Made by a program: the position numbers and the translations under genes. From positions 1-64,000 of the IMG/VR virus record IMGVR_UViG_3300027793_000084: a stretch of 64,000 bases of DNA. One strand, written 5' to 3'. How positions within the stretch are numbered: the stretch's first letter is position 1; the number at the start of each line of letters is the position of its first letter. This stretch comes from a virus. The notes beneath the pieces were generated by a model, which was not told the origin of the DNA, made no database searches, and saw only the letters and a program-made list of their open reading frames with translations. Below are positions 16,474-24,965 of the stretch, piece after piece.

Positions 16474-16782
16474 TCACCCCTTTTTTAGTTGTTTTAGTTT
16501 GTCTACAGAAGAAGATATAGTGTCGGATGACTGTTTAACTTCTCCAAGATTTTCGTATTTTTTCTCCATACCACCAGTTTTAATATCTAGTACAATCTTT
16601 TTATCATCAATACTTATCTTTTCTTTATTAGACTCATTATTCTTTTGCAGAAAAGACTTGGGCTTTTCCAAATTATTATATACACTAGAACTTGTCCATA
16701 ATTGTCCTAAAATTAGACCAAAAGCAAAACTAAAAAGATTGAGTACGAGTAAGACTATGTCTAGTAAAAGTTCATTTTTCAT
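16474..16782 (-). CDS. Membrane-anchored partner of the actin-like/RuvB cassette
   Basis: 102 residues: one N-terminal membrane helix (residues 6-28, LDIVLLVLNLFSFAFGLILG), then a Lys/Asp-rich tail containing DDKKIVLDIKTGGMEKKYEN and a short helix SSSVDKLKQLKK. Start overlaps the stop of RuvB (ATGA). It could anchor the neighbouring filament or the RuvB complex to the inner membrane. No family is recognised. Confidence 0.55.
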   Translation of the reverse strand: MKNELLLDIVLLVLNLFSFAFGLILGQLWTSSSVYNNLEKPKSFLQKNNESNKEKISIDDKKIVLDIKTGGMEKKYENLGEVKQSSDTISSSVDKLKQLKKG

Positions 16783-17675
16783 GGTCTTTTACCTATAACC
16801 CTACCCTTTTGGGTACGAATAACATAACCTTCTCTTAATAAATATGGCTCTATACTATTCTCAATAGTTTCTATTGCTATACCAGTTAGTGATGAAATAC
16901 TTTTTAGTCCTAATGGATTACCTTTGTTCTTAGTTAATACATCAAGATATAATCTATCATACATATCTAATCCTCTATAGTCAATTCCCTGACTATCAAA
17001 AATAGTATTTACATCTACTGATGAACTTTCACAACTAATAAAATTCTTATACCACAATAGTCTAGCATTTAAAATACGCGGAGTTCCCTTGCTTCTTTTA
17101 GCGATTTCTAGCAAGTGATCTTCTGATACTGATAGTCCGAGTTTTTCAGCATTCAATCCTGCTAGTTTGGCTAACTCATCGGGTGTATAAAAAGACAAAT
17201 GCTCTTTGATTGTAAAACGATCATAAAACGGCTGACTTAAACTGCCTCCGCTAGTTGTAGCACCAACAAGAGTAAACATTGGCAGATCAATAGACTCTGG
17301 TTCAGATTCTAGGGTGATATGAAGAACAAAATCTTCCATAATGGGATATAAGAATTCTTCTACTAATTTTGGTAGTCTATGGATTTCATCTATAAAAAGG
17401 ACCGATCTTGGTTGTATGCTCATCAAATATGGTAGTATACTTTTTACACTACGAATATTTGCAGCGTTCAGTGTGCGGATCGTTGTATCTAGTTCACTGG
17501 CAATAGAACTCGCTATAGTGGTCTTACCAAGGCCCGGTGGGCCGTCTATTAAAACGTGCGGCATCACGCCACCAGAGTTTAAACAGCCCCTCACCATGAT
17601 CTTTAGGCGATTGATGACTTCTGATTGACCAATAATATCATCAAATTTTGATGGCCTACTAATACTATTCGACAT
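16779..17675 (-). CDS. ruvB: RuvB-like Holliday-junction branch-migration ATPase
   Basis: 298 residues, slightly shorter than bacterial RuvB (about 335). RPSKFDDIIGQSEVINRLKI is the RuvB N-terminal signature; Walker A GPPGLGKT (45-52), Walker B LFIDEIHRL (93-101), sensor 1 LVGATTSGG and the sensor 2 Arg in KGTPRI near 190 are intact, and the winged-helix end IENSIEPYLLREGYVIRTQ is complete. The motor would drive branch migration during recombination-dependent replication. The gene upstream encodes a RuvA-III-like domain. Phage-encoded RuvB is unusual; no RuvC is evident in this window. Confidence 0.88.
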   Translation of the reverse strand: MSNSISRPSKFDDIIGQSEVINRLKIMVRGCLNSGGVMPHVLIDGPPGLGKTTIASSIASELDTTIRTLNAANIRSVKSILPYLMSIQPRSVLFIDEIHRLPKLVEEFLYPIMEDFVLHITLESEPESIDLPMFTLVGATTSGGSLSQPFYDRFTIKEHLSFYTPDELAKLAGLNAEKLGLSVSEDHLLEIAKRSKGTPRILNARLLWYKNFISCESSSVDVNTIFDSQGIDYRGLDMYDRLYLDVLTKNKGNPLGLKSISSLTGIAIETIENSIEPYLLREGYVIRTQKGRVIGKRP

Positions 17676-18090
17676 TTTTAAGTGACTCCAAGGTTTGTTT
17701 GACTAATAATCCAATATCGTTTGTGGGACAATCGTTATAACTTTTAGTTACTAAAGACTTTGCTTCGCTAACAGTAAAGCCAAATTTAACTAGACTGTTA
17801 ACAACAGTATCTAATAAATCTTTTGGTATACTTTGATCTGTTTTTGTAACTGGCTTAGATGTCGCGGAGACGGGCTTGCTTATTTTTATCGAATCGTATT
17901 TGAGTTTAAAGCCTGCTACTCTTTTAACTTGAAAGGTGTGGTTACAATCACACACTATTTTATAGTTTTTAGTTGATGCTTCTTTGAATGACAACCAATG
18001 AGGTTGACCACATTGTTTGCAGATATACTTTAGATGTATATCATATTCAATCGGTTTCTGGTTTTTCTTTTTGCTCGTCTTTGTTGTCAT
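17665..18090 (-). CDS. Zinc-ribbon protein with RuvA domain III-like tail
   Basis: 141 residues. N-terminal half: CKQCGQPHWLSF then CDCNHTF, a two-pair zinc ribbon (about 25-58). C-terminal half: IPKDLLDTVVNSLVKFGFTV and SEAKSLVTKSYNDCPTNDIG, the three-helix pattern of RuvA domain III, which contacts RuvB. The 11-base overlap with ruvB strengthens the link. RuvA domains I/II, which bind the junction, are absent, so the zinc ribbon may replace them. The similarity is from pattern reading; profile or structure comparison is needed. Confidence 0.5.
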   Translation of the reverse strand: MTTKTSKKKNQKPIEYDIHLKYICKQCGQPHWLSFKEASTKNYKIVCDCNHTFQVKRVAGFKLKYDSIKISKPVSATSKPVTKTDQSIPKDLLDTVVNSLVKFGFTVSEAKSLVTKSYNDCPTNDIGLLVKQTLESLKNVE

Positions 18091-18469
18091 TTTTTATCCA
18101 AAAAACAAAGTCATTTGATTCATCATCATATGCACTTTCTACCAATCCTTTGTTAACTAGTGAATTTAACAGATTGCTTGCTAGTCTAGTATTAAGTTCT
18201 TCCAGAATAACCATATACTTTTCATCAGTCACTAAATATCTAGTATCTCCAGACACTTTATGCTTTTGTTTTATTAGAATGTCTTTTGCTATTATTGCTG
18301 ACTCATCATAAGATAAATTAGAATCTAGTTCTTCTTGATCTATTTCATTTAGTTCTGTAAATAAATCAGACTCGTCAATTTGTTTTTCTCCAAAGCATTT
18401 GAATACCAAACGTCTTGAAGCATTAATGAACTCATCAAAATCTGATATGATTAGATAGTCTTCTTTCAT
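18047..18469 (-). CDS. Hypothetical acidic protein in the RuvB operon
   Basis: 140 residues. Contains DLFTELNEIDQEELDSNLSY, a central VSGDTRYLVTDEKYM and a possible winged-helix-like ending LLNSLVNKGLVESAYDDE. The last 44 bases overlap the RuvA-III-like gene in another frame. Could be a DNA-binding adaptor; not recognised. Confidence 0.5.
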   Translation of the reverse strand: MKEDYLIISDFDEFINASRRLVFKCFGEKQIDESDLFTELNEIDQEELDSNLSYDESAIIAKDILIKQKHKVSGDTRYLVTDEKYMVILEELNTRLASNLLNSLVNKGLVESAYDDESNDFVFWIKNDNKDEQKEKPETD

Positions 18470-18473
18470 AAGT

Positions 18474-18860
18474 TTAGTTTAATATATCAAACATTCCTTT
18501 GTAGTATGTTGGTTGTTTTAGAAAGTGTATCGAATGTTGTGAGATATGATTTTTGTATAAGATATTTATTTGATCTTTGATCAGATATTTATTTTTCCAT
18601 ATTGGATGATTATGATAGTTATTCCCCAAATACAGGAATGGATTTTTAGTTCCATCGCCTGTATTGGGAATATAACTATTCACAGGAAACGACACCAACG
18701 GAAAGTTAATAAGATCTGTAATCCAACTAGATAATGACGAATTAGGATTTATGTCAAACTTGAAATAAAACTTATAAGGATCGTACTGATCATTATCATC
18801 ATAATTATAGTAGTCATCATCGTCATATCCGTCATCTTCGTCGTCGTAGTTGTCGTTCAT
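18474..18860 (-). CDS. Hypothetical protein with Asp/Tyr-rich N-terminus
   Basis: 128 residues. The first 30 are almost only Asp, Glu, Tyr and Asn (DDEDDGYDDDDYYNYDDNDQ), similar in composition to the C-terminal tail of the rIIB-like gene just upstream. The rest (FKFDINPNSSLSSWITDLIN onwards) is aromatic and Asn-rich. No motif. The shared acidic segment may be an old split, duplication or convergent low complexity. Confidence 0.5.
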   Translation of the reverse strand: MNDNYDDEDDGYDDDDYYNYDDNDQYDPYKFYFKFDINPNSSLSSWITDLINFPLVSFPVNSYIPNTGDGTKNPFLYLGNNYHNHPIWKNKYLIKDQINILYKNHISQHSIHFLKQPTYYKGMFDILN

Positions 18861-18872
18861 AGTATTTCCTTA

Positions 18873-18938
18873 AAAGTGAGGATGGAATCGAACCACCCAA
18901 CGAGCCGCACGGCACGTTTCTCGTCCACAAGCCCACTT
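18873..18938 (-). tRNA. tRNA-like element (acceptor and T arms only), isotype unknown
   Basis: AAGTGGG (5') pairs with CTCACTT (3') and GGTGG-TTCGATT-CCATC is a normal T arm, but the centre is too short and holds ACGAG/CTCGT around a 15-nt loop instead of D and anticodon arms. About 66 nt. Either a degenerate tRNA or a tRNA-mimic processing signal between the rIIB-like gene and the acidic gene. Confidence 0.4.
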
Positions 18939-18956
18939 TACTCCAACGATCAATAA

Positions 18957-19829
18957 TCAATACTGATCGTCATCTTCCTCATCGTACTCATTGTAATCGT
19001 CCTCATCATCAACATCTTCATCAAACTGATCCCAGTATGATTCATCAATATTGTAGTCATCATCATCCTCATAATCATCTTGCTCGTCATAACTAAAGTT
19101 AGACGAATAAAGAGGCTTGAGAAGTTCGCCTTGATACTCTCCAACAACTACATATTGGCAAGTGCGAAGTTTCTCACAATTACAATCAGTAGGCACACTA
19201 ACAACATCACGCGGATTAATCTTTACGATTACGATACGATCACCACTCTCCACACTACCATAAGCAGCAACATAGTTTAATGCTCCAGCATGAAGTCCAT
19301 CAGAGCAACCGCGAGAGCGATCATCATCAACCTTTGCTCGCTGCATTTTAACAGTGTTGCCTACACTATTATCAAATGCTCCACGATACTTGTCCTTATA
19401 ATCATTCCTAACGGCCTTATACGCTAGGAAATGACCATCCTCAGTGATAGGCAGATGCTCATGTTCAAGGAAATCATAAAGTTCCTTTTGACTCTGCATA
19501 CTAGGATTCTCCATTACATTATGAAGAAACTTAACGAGAGGTTCAAAGGGTAGACCTTTACTCATAAACTCTAGAATTCTCTTACTGATACTACCATGAA
19601 CAGTCTCGCCCTCATAAGTGACCTGACCATTCTTGATCTCAACAAGACCATCGCTAAATGTAGCAACTGCTTTTTCTAGATCAACCACCTTTAGTAGTTC
19701 ATCTGAAGTTGCAGTAGGAAGAATATCCAGAATCATTCTATAGTTAATATGATCTGGTAGAACCTGATAACTCTTGTTATTAAGTACCAGCGTCAGATTA
19801 CCATCAACAAACATAAACGGAACGGCCAT
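18957..19829 (-). CDS. rIIB: rIIB-like protein with extended acidic tail
   Basis: 290 residues. GSISKRILEFMSKGLPFEPL and the signature ITEDGHFLAYKAVRNDYKDK, followed by RSRGCSDGLHAGALNYVAAYG, correspond to the conserved C-terminal domain of T4 rIIB relatives. Unlike T4, about 55 residues of Asp/Glu/Tyr (DDYEDDDDY... repeatedly) are added at the C-terminus. It is co-directional with the large rIIA-like gene, 36 bases away. In T4 the rII proteins act at the membrane and in exclusion of superinfecting or defended situations; here the role is by analogy. Confidence 0.8.
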   Translation of the reverse strand: MAVPFMFVDGNLTLVLNNKSYQVLPDHINYRMILDILPTATSDELLKVVDLEKAVATFSDGLVEIKNGQVTYEGETVHGSISKRILEFMSKGLPFEPLVKFLHNVMENPSMQSQKELYDFLEHEHLPITEDGHFLAYKAVRNDYKDKYRGAFDNSVGNTVKMQRAKVDDDRSRGCSDGLHAGALNYVAAYGSVESGDRIVIVKINPRDVVSVPTDCNCEKLRTCQYVVVGEYQGELLKPLYSSNFSYDEQDDYEDDDDYNIDESYWDQFDEDVDDEDDYNEYDEEDDDQY

Positions 19830-19865
19830 AATAAAAACTCCTTAGTGTGTTTAGTACCTGTGAAA

Positions 19866-22526
19866 CTACTTAATCAAACTACTCAACTGAATCTTAAACA
19901 ATTCTATCATACTATCATCCATACTCACAATCCAAGTGTTGTCTCTACTATAGTTATCTGTACTATTAGTAATAGGATTCTTGGATGTAATATTTCTGAT
20001 ACCAATCCGGTTGGGAGTGGTAGCCATAATATACTTGATTGTCGGGTTGCTGTCAACCTGTTCTTTAATAATTTTTCTAAGTTCACTAGCCTTTGGCAGA
20101 CTATGGCTACTCTTATTATCAGAAGAGATTAGTTTAGCCCAATTATCACCAGAACCATCCCTATATAGAGTATGCTTTAGCCAATTGTTAAGTTGGTTGA
20201 AAGCAACATTAGTTTTCTTAACCAATTCAGCATCAACACTATCAATACCAATATCAGCAAACAACTTATTCATATGATCATAATAATCGCTTTTCTTGAA
20301 GCCATTGATATTGTAAGTATGATGATGTACTGTCTCAGCAAAAAACTCCATAACTAGATAAGAATCAACAACCTTGACCAGACTATTGTTTTTAATATAT
20401 TTGGCATAGTCTAGTCCAAAAAAGTTTAGAATCGTGTAGCAAAATCGTCCAAGAACATCATACTGATGATAGTAATTATAACTGGACGATTCACGATCTG
20501 AGAACTCTTTTTTGCAAAACTCTACGATACTATTAAAGCATGATACTGATTCAAACTTTGGTTTGAAAACATTTTGTAGTTTATCTTTGAAGAAATCGTT
20601 GAATGTAATCATGTTACGATCACCTTCTTCCACCATCTTCTTAGCAACACTACTCTTGATAGCATAAATCTTGGTCTTACCAAAAACTTCCTTGATAAAA
20701 TCTGCTAACGAAGGTTCGTTAATCATACTGTGCAAATCACAAATTTCTGGAAATCCCTCGTTCTGATTTACAGCATATCTAGTAATTGGCAAGTAAACAA
20801 TAGTATCACTATCTTCAAAAGATTCAAGTTCGTCTTGATCTAAAGTCTTTAGCAAAGAGGCGTCGTTATAGTCAACAAGTAGAGTGCCACTATTTTTAGA
20901 TGCTCCGTAAATAAAGAATACATCTTGATCACTAACGCTTCCCTGACTAGAACGATTAGATGCTTTTCTAGGAGAATTGCTCTTGATCAAGTCCTTGAAC
21001 TCAGAAATATTCTTTATATTTTCCTCACCAACATCCTTGATTAGAGACTCAAAACCCTTGTTTGATTCGTTAATATTCTTAGAATCGATCATCAAATAAG
21101 CATAGCAGTCATTCTCGTTGCAATAACGAATAGCAATCTTTTTGGCAGTTTCTTCGCTCTTAACATCGCACACAAAGAATACTAGTTTACCAGTCTTACG
21201 ACTACCGTAATAATAATCACCCTTGCCAGACAACGTAGCCAAGTGAATATGATTTGTCAGATAAACCATACGCCTAGACCTATAGCCAGCGGTTCTAAAA
21301 TTAATAGCGTACAGATTCTTGTTGGCTCCAAACTTGTACTCTAGATCATCACCGCTGTTAATATCATGCTCTACTCCCTTGCTGTCCTTCCACTTAGCAC
21401 CAACTCCCCAACCACCAGCAAGATCATTAAGGGTATAATAACTCTGTATTGCTTCAATCTTAGTTTTAGCACTAGCAATCTTTTTGCTGAATTCCTCTTT
21501 CATCTCCATGTAGATTTCTTGAGTCTTGTTACGCAGGGTACGGATAACTTCCTTAGTATACTGTAGACCCTCACGCGAAACATCCATCTCAAGTTGACCG
21601 ATACCAAAATCAAGTTCAAGATAAAGATTCTGATTCGTAATCTCTGAAACAAAACTACGCCAGTTATCAATATCTGCCTTGCCAAATGTTCTATTCCACT
21701 TTTGAATATGATCTGGTTGCTCAGACTTTTGCTCTCCGATCAATTGTGACACAACTACTGGATAAGCAATATTACCCATGAGAGCCACAATACCGCTGTC
21801 AATATGATTATGAGCATTAGGAAAATGGCGAGAGTCATTACTAAATCGACAAACTCTCCAACCTTCGCCACTAATCACAATATTCTTATGACTATAACTA
21901 TGATCATTAATATAAGAGATAGTACCACCTTCAATGATGGGCTTCATCTTAAAGTAATGAAAAATCCTCATGGACTTTAGACTAAACTCATGAAAATCGT
22001 GCTGCTTAACAGCAAAACTAATCTCTAGTCCATTAGGCTCATTTGTCTTAGAAATATCGAACAAATTGTGTGTGGGAACACCAGCATCATCAATAGACAT
22101 TACATAAGTATACTTTTTACCATTGAAATAAGAACTAGTTGTAAAACTCTTAGTATAGGCAAAAGGACTCTTAGAACCTAGACCAAGACAACCAACAAAA
22201 TCATTACTATCATTCTTGTTGCTTGCACCATAAGTGGTATATAGGTTCTCCATATCCTCTTGACTAAGACCAGTACCATAATCACGCACTGTAAAATTAG
22301 GATTAGCAGCAGTTGGCAACGTCACCTTAAAAGGATTCTTATTGCCCGCTGCAACATGAGAATCGTAGGCATTAGTAGACAGTTCACGAATAGGTGCTTG
22401 AATTTTGTCAGAATAAAGAGAGTCCGACAGAATCTTAAACATTTTACTCGTTTGTGCAATCGTAAAACCAGACGCACTACGAACACCAGAACTATGAGTA
22501 TCAATAACCCGATCTGCCAACTTCAT
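19866..22526 (-). CDS. rIIA: rIIA-like protein with GHKL ATPase domain
   Basis: 886 residues. The N-terminus is a GHKL fold: APIRELSTNAYDSHVAAGNK (N box Asn), FTVRDYGTGLSQEDM (DxGxG), and GLGLGSKSPFAYTKSFT (G-rich lid). It continues with rIIA-type regions including DVSREGLQYTKEVIRTLRNK near 310-330. T4 rIIA is about 725 residues, so this is longer. The ATG at 22524-22526 is 43 bases from a class A promoter, and the downstream rIIB-like gene completes the pair. Likely membrane-associated in infection, as inferred for T4 rII. Confidence 0.85.
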   Translation of the reverse strand: MKLADRVIDTHSSGVRSASGFTIAQTSKMFKILSDSLYSDKIQAPIRELSTNAYDSHVAAGNKNPFKVTLPTAANPNFTVRDYGTGLSQEDMENLYTTYGASNKNDSNDFVGCLGLGSKSPFAYTKSFTTSSYFNGKKYTYVMSIDDAGVPTHNLFDISKTNEPNGLEISFAVKQHDFHEFSLKSMRIFHYFKMKPIIEGGTISYINDHSYSHKNIVISGEGWRVCRFSNDSRHFPNAHNHIDSGIVALMGNIAYPVVVSQLIGEQKSEQPDHIQKWNRTFGKADIDNWRSFVSEITNQNLYLELDFGIGQLEMDVSREGLQYTKEVIRTLRNKTQEIYMEMKEEFSKKIASAKTKIEAIQSYYTLNDLAGGWGVGAKWKDSKGVEHDINSGDDLEYKFGANKNLYAINFRTAGYRSRRMVYLTNHIHLATLSGKGDYYYGSRKTGKLVFFVCDVKSEETAKKIAIRYCNENDCYAYLMIDSKNINESNKGFESLIKDVGEENIKNISEFKDLIKSNSPRKASNRSSQGSVSDQDVFFIYGASKNSGTLLVDYNDASLLKTLDQDELESFEDSDTIVYLPITRYAVNQNEGFPEICDLHSMINEPSLADFIKEVFGKTKIYAIKSSVAKKMVEEGDRNMITFNDFFKDKLQNVFKPKFESVSCFNSIVEFCKKEFSDRESSSYNYYHQYDVLGRFCYTILNFFGLDYAKYIKNNSLVKVVDSYLVMEFFAETVHHHTYNINGFKKSDYYDHMNKLFADIGIDSVDAELVKKTNVAFNQLNNWLKHTLYRDGSGDNWAKLISSDNKSSHSLPKASELRKIIKEQVDSNPTIKYIMATTPNRIGIRNITSKNPITNSTDNYSRDNTWIVSMDDSMIELFKIQLSSLIK

Positions 22527-22568
22527 TGTGTTTCTCCAATTTCCTGTGAATCGACCTGTGATGCTCCC

Positions 22569-22596
22569 ATTCTACATCGTCGTTTGGGCTTGTCAA
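22569..22596 (-). promoter_or_regulatory. Class A promoter ahead of rIIA
   Basis: TTGACA (22591-22596), 16-bp spacer, TAGAAT (22569-22574), minus strand. It lies across the 3' end of the upstream membrane-protein gene (22593). Confidence 0.8.
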
Positions 22597-22835
22597 CCTT
22601 GATTCTTTTTTCGCACTCTTGAGATACTTATATAGCCCAAATAAATTGGTATTAATCCTAGATACCATATTGGTAATGCTATGCTTATAAACCAAATTCC
22701 ACTAATTATAGATAAAATAGATAGCGGATAGATTATAAATGATGGAAAATTTAGTCTAGATAATAAATATGTTATTGGCCCAATCAACAACACAAATAGC
22801 ACCACGATTGATGCTGCTAGTGCTAAACTAGCCAT
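22593..22835 (-). CDS. Small two-helix membrane protein
   Basis: 80 residues from the ATG at 22833-22835, which overlaps the upstream stop (TAATG). Hydrophobic stretches at about 4-25 (ALAASIVVLFVLLIGPI) and 35-70 (FIIYPLSILSIISGIWF, LPIWYLGLIPIYLGYI), and a basic C-terminus RVRKKNQG. Probably inner membrane; function unknown. Confidence 0.55.
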   Translation of the reverse strand: MASLALAASIVVLFVLLIGPITYLLSRLNFPSFIIYPLSILSIISGIWFISIALPIWYLGLIPIYLGYISISRVRKKNQG

Positions 22836-23179
22836 TAACTTTCGTCCTGATGATTTTCCCAACCATCATCTAATCCGTAGTTTTCATCATCTGTGTCATT
22901 ATCTCCTAATTCAAAATTTCTTTCATCATAAGGAGTCCAATCTTCAACATCGTCATCATCAGCATCATCATCGTCGGCATCTTCAATAAAAACAGTTATG
23001 GCAGTTAGAAGATCATATACTTTTTCTAACATGATATCTATTTTGGCTAACTTTGTTTCTATCGTTTTCATATTTTTCTGGAGACTATCAATATCTTTAG
23101 ATAGATTTTTGTCTATATTATGAATATCTTTATTACTTTTATTTATCTCTTTAATAATATTATCATAATCTCTAGACAT
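22835..23179 (-). CDS. Coiled-coil protein with acidic region
   Basis: 114 residues. Heptad-like coil from residue 1 to 60 (IIKEINKSNKDIHNIDKNL, KLAKIDIMLEKVYDLLTAI), then IEDADDDDADDDDVEDWTPY, and a Tyr/Asp-rich tail. The VYDLLTAITVFIED...DWTPYDERNF layout recurs in large phages but has no known function. Coupled to the membrane protein by TAATG. Confidence 0.5.
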   Translation of the reverse strand: MSRDYDNIIKEINKSNKDIHNIDKNLSKDIDSLQKNMKTIETKLAKIDIMLEKVYDLLTAITVFIEDADDDDADDDDVEDWTPYDERNFELGDNDTDDENYGLDDGWENHQDES

Positions 23180-23188
23180 AATAATCTC

Positions 23189-23536
23189 CTAAGTAAATTT
23201 TTTATATTCTGGAATATCGCCATTCTGGCGAATTTTCAAATCCTCATAATTTTGACAAACTCGCCTATAAAACTCTTGCTTTATATTCTCTAATACACCA
23301 GTAGCGATTGCTATCTTAGGATATGATACATCCCCCATAACTCCTGAAATAATTCTAGAGAAAACGTAATTTATATCCCCACAAATACTCAAAAACTCAT
23401 CATTAGTTAGTTGTTCTTTATAGGGATTTGAGTAAGGATTATCCTTATTTGGAGGCACATTATCTCTTAAACATCCTAGCATATTCTCAATACATCCATC
23501 TAACCGTTCTCTATTTTGTTCTTTAATATATGGCAT
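23189..23536 (-). CDS. DUF6899-like conserved phage protein
   Basis: 115 residues from ATG 23534-23536 (a GTG/TTG frame five codons longer is rejected). MPYIKEQNRERLD at the start, GDINYVFSRIISGVMG in the middle and VLENIKQEFYRRVCQNYED at the end are the three blocks I associate with the small phage family DUF6899. Role unknown. Its ATG overlaps the upstream stop codon (TAATG). Confidence 0.6.
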   Translation of the reverse strand: MPYIKEQNRERLDGCIENMLGCLRDNVPPNKDNPYSNPYKEQLTNDEFLSICGDINYVFSRIISGVMGDVSYPKIAIATGVLENIKQEFYRRVCQNYEDLKIRQNGDIPEYKKFT

Positions 23537-24039
23537 TAAAACCCCCAGCATTTACAGTTGAATTTAAGACATTCACTACACTTTGGTCCCGGATTTTCAT
23601 TTCCCCAAGCATTAGCATTTGAAGTAAAACTTTCGGGACCAGTATCAATAATAACTAATTTATAATCTTTGCCACGACGAATTTTGCCAACATTGTGTTC
23701 GTGACAATCCCAAAATTTTAGTTTAGTTTTTTCGTATATTTGTTCGACTAGACATTGAATTTTTTTACGAGATACTTTCATGCTCACATTAACAATCTGA
23801 GTAACATATCCCCAGTTAGATTTGTATGGAGTACCTTTAAATGGTAACTTTCTTAAATTACCATAGACTTTAGGAGCCAGACCTAATTTGGCTAACTTTT
23901 TTTGTATAGAGTACGATTTTTGAGCAAGTCTTTTGTTAGCAAATTCTTTAAATCCTATCTTTTTGTGACCAATTATAGAATAGAATTGTGCTGATCCTCC
24001 TTCGCTCTCTAAGAAATCTATAGAGTATTTTTTAGTCAT
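23536..24039 (-). CDS. Minimal protein-kinase-like protein
   Basis: 167 residues. A likely N-lobe carries IGFKEFANKRLAQKSYSIQK with a Lys at the beta-3 position; GLAPKVYGNLRKLPFKG is typical of RIO/APH-like folds. LKFWDCHEHNVGKIRRGKDY then LVIIDTGPESF matches a catalytic loop (D.HEHN) and a metal-binding DTG in place of DFG. The short C-lobe ends with a Cys cluster (CSECLKFNCKCWGF). This suggests a compact, perhaps atypical, kinase or pseudokinase. Substrate unknown; inferred from motifs only. Confidence 0.5.
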   Translation of the reverse strand: MTKKYSIDFLESEGGSAQFYSIIGHKKIGFKEFANKRLAQKSYSIQKKLAKLGLAPKVYGNLRKLPFKGTPYKSNWGYVTQIVNVSMKVSRKKIQCLVEQIYEKTKLKFWDCHEHNVGKIRRGKDYKLVIIDTGPESFTSNANAWGNENPGPKCSECLKFNCKCWGF

Positions 24040-24380
24040 GGATGATAAGCCTCAACATTTTCCCCAGTTTCTATAACCTTATTTCCTGTCAAATGTTCCA
24101 CTAAACTTATCGCCATACTTAATTGTTCAAAAGCACCAATAACTTTAGAAGATTCATTGAAATGTTCTTTTAACCAAGCATAAACTATATAATATGGTTC
24201 GTCAATTCTTTCGTCATTAAAGTAGTAATCCTCTATACGAGACACTCTTTCTATAATAGAATCCCCATTATAGTCTTTAATATCATGCACAGTTTCTATA
24301 AAGAATCGTATAACATGCGATTTAGGATTACCATCATTGGTAGCAAAACCATGAAAAAATCTATTTGGTTGAGTTGTCAT
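24036..24380 (-). CDS. Hypothetical protein
   Basis: 114 residues from ATG 24378-24380 (MTTQPNRFFHGF). Contains IERVSRIEDYYFNDERIDEP and a C-terminal hydrophobic helix EQLSMAISLVEHLTG. Overlaps both neighbours. Not recognised. Confidence 0.5.
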   Translation of the reverse strand: MTTQPNRFFHGFATNDGNPKSHVIRFFIETVHDIKDYNGDSIIERVSRIEDYYFNDERIDEPYYIVYAWLKEHFNESSKVIGAFEQLSMAISLVEHLTGNKVIETGENVEAYHP

Positions 24381-24633
24381 GTAGTGTTTTTCCATCAGAA
24401 TAAAGTGGTACAACAATAGATGGATCTAGGTATGGATTTTGTACAACTCTAATATCGTACAAGTCTCCACGATCATTTTTTCTAGCCCAAGCAACAGGTT
24501 TCATACTACTAATCTGTGAGCGTATTTTATCTAAATGATATTGAGCATTAATAATAGTTACTTTGGAGATGTTATTTTTACCAGAAATCAAACTTTCTTC
24601 ACAACACTTTATTAGATAATCAAGAGCATTCAT
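24361..24633 (-). CDS. Conserved small phage protein (KPVAWARKNDRGDLYD)
   Basis: 90 residues. N-terminal helix (ALDYLIKCCEESLISG), then MKPVAWARKNDRGDLYDIRV and DPSIVVPLYS, a pattern I recall in many short phage genes. No known role. Coupled to its neighbours by short overlaps. Confidence 0.5.
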   Translation of the reverse strand: MNALDYLIKCCEESLISGKNNISKVTIINAQYHLDKIRSQISSMKPVAWARKNDRGDLYDIRVVQNPYLDPSIVVPLYSDGKTLHDNSTK

Positions 24634-24848
24634 ACAAAACCTATACGCATTTTTTCATCAGTAGTAACGACCAATTGATGTGGTAGAAAATTATCCTTAC
24701 TATAAGATCGTCCATTCCACCAACCAACTTGGTAAGATACTGAATTATTATGAGATATATTAATACCAACAACGGTTCCAATAACATCATCTTCCAACTT
24801 AACTTTTGATCCTATAGCATTTAGTTCGATACTTTCTGTTTTCTTCAT
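24630..24848 (-). CDS. Conserved small phage protein (SYQVGWWNGRSY)
   Basis: 72 residues with a small beta-barrel look: IGSKVKLEDDVIGTVVGINI, then SYQVGWWNGRSYSKDNFLP. Likely an SH3/KOW-like fold of unknown role. First gene after tRNA-Leu on the minus strand. Confidence 0.5.
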   Translation of the reverse strand: MKKTESIELNAIGSKVKLEDDVIGTVVGINISHNNSVSYQVGWWNGRSYSKDNFLPHQLVVTTDEKMRIGFV

Positions 24849-24885
24849 AAGATTTCTTCCTTAGTGAGTATAATAGACAAATAAA

Positions 24886-24958
24886 TAGGAGCGGCGGGAT
24901 TCGAACCCGCACTTTAAGGTTCTTAAGACCTTTGTCTCTGCCGTTGGACTACGCTCCC
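24886..24958 (-). tRNA. trnL: tRNA-Leu (TAA)
   Basis: Acceptor GGGAGCG/CGCTCCT (with one G-T at the end), D arm GTC/GAC, anticodon stem AAGGT/ACCTT with loop CTTAAGA (anticodon TAA), T arm GCGGG-TTCGAAT-CCCGC. A73 fits Leu, but the variable loop is short (type I), unlike normal tRNA-Leu. CCA is not encoded. It would read UUA, frequent in these AT-rich genes. Confidence 0.85.
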
Positions 24959-24965
24959 ATATAAA

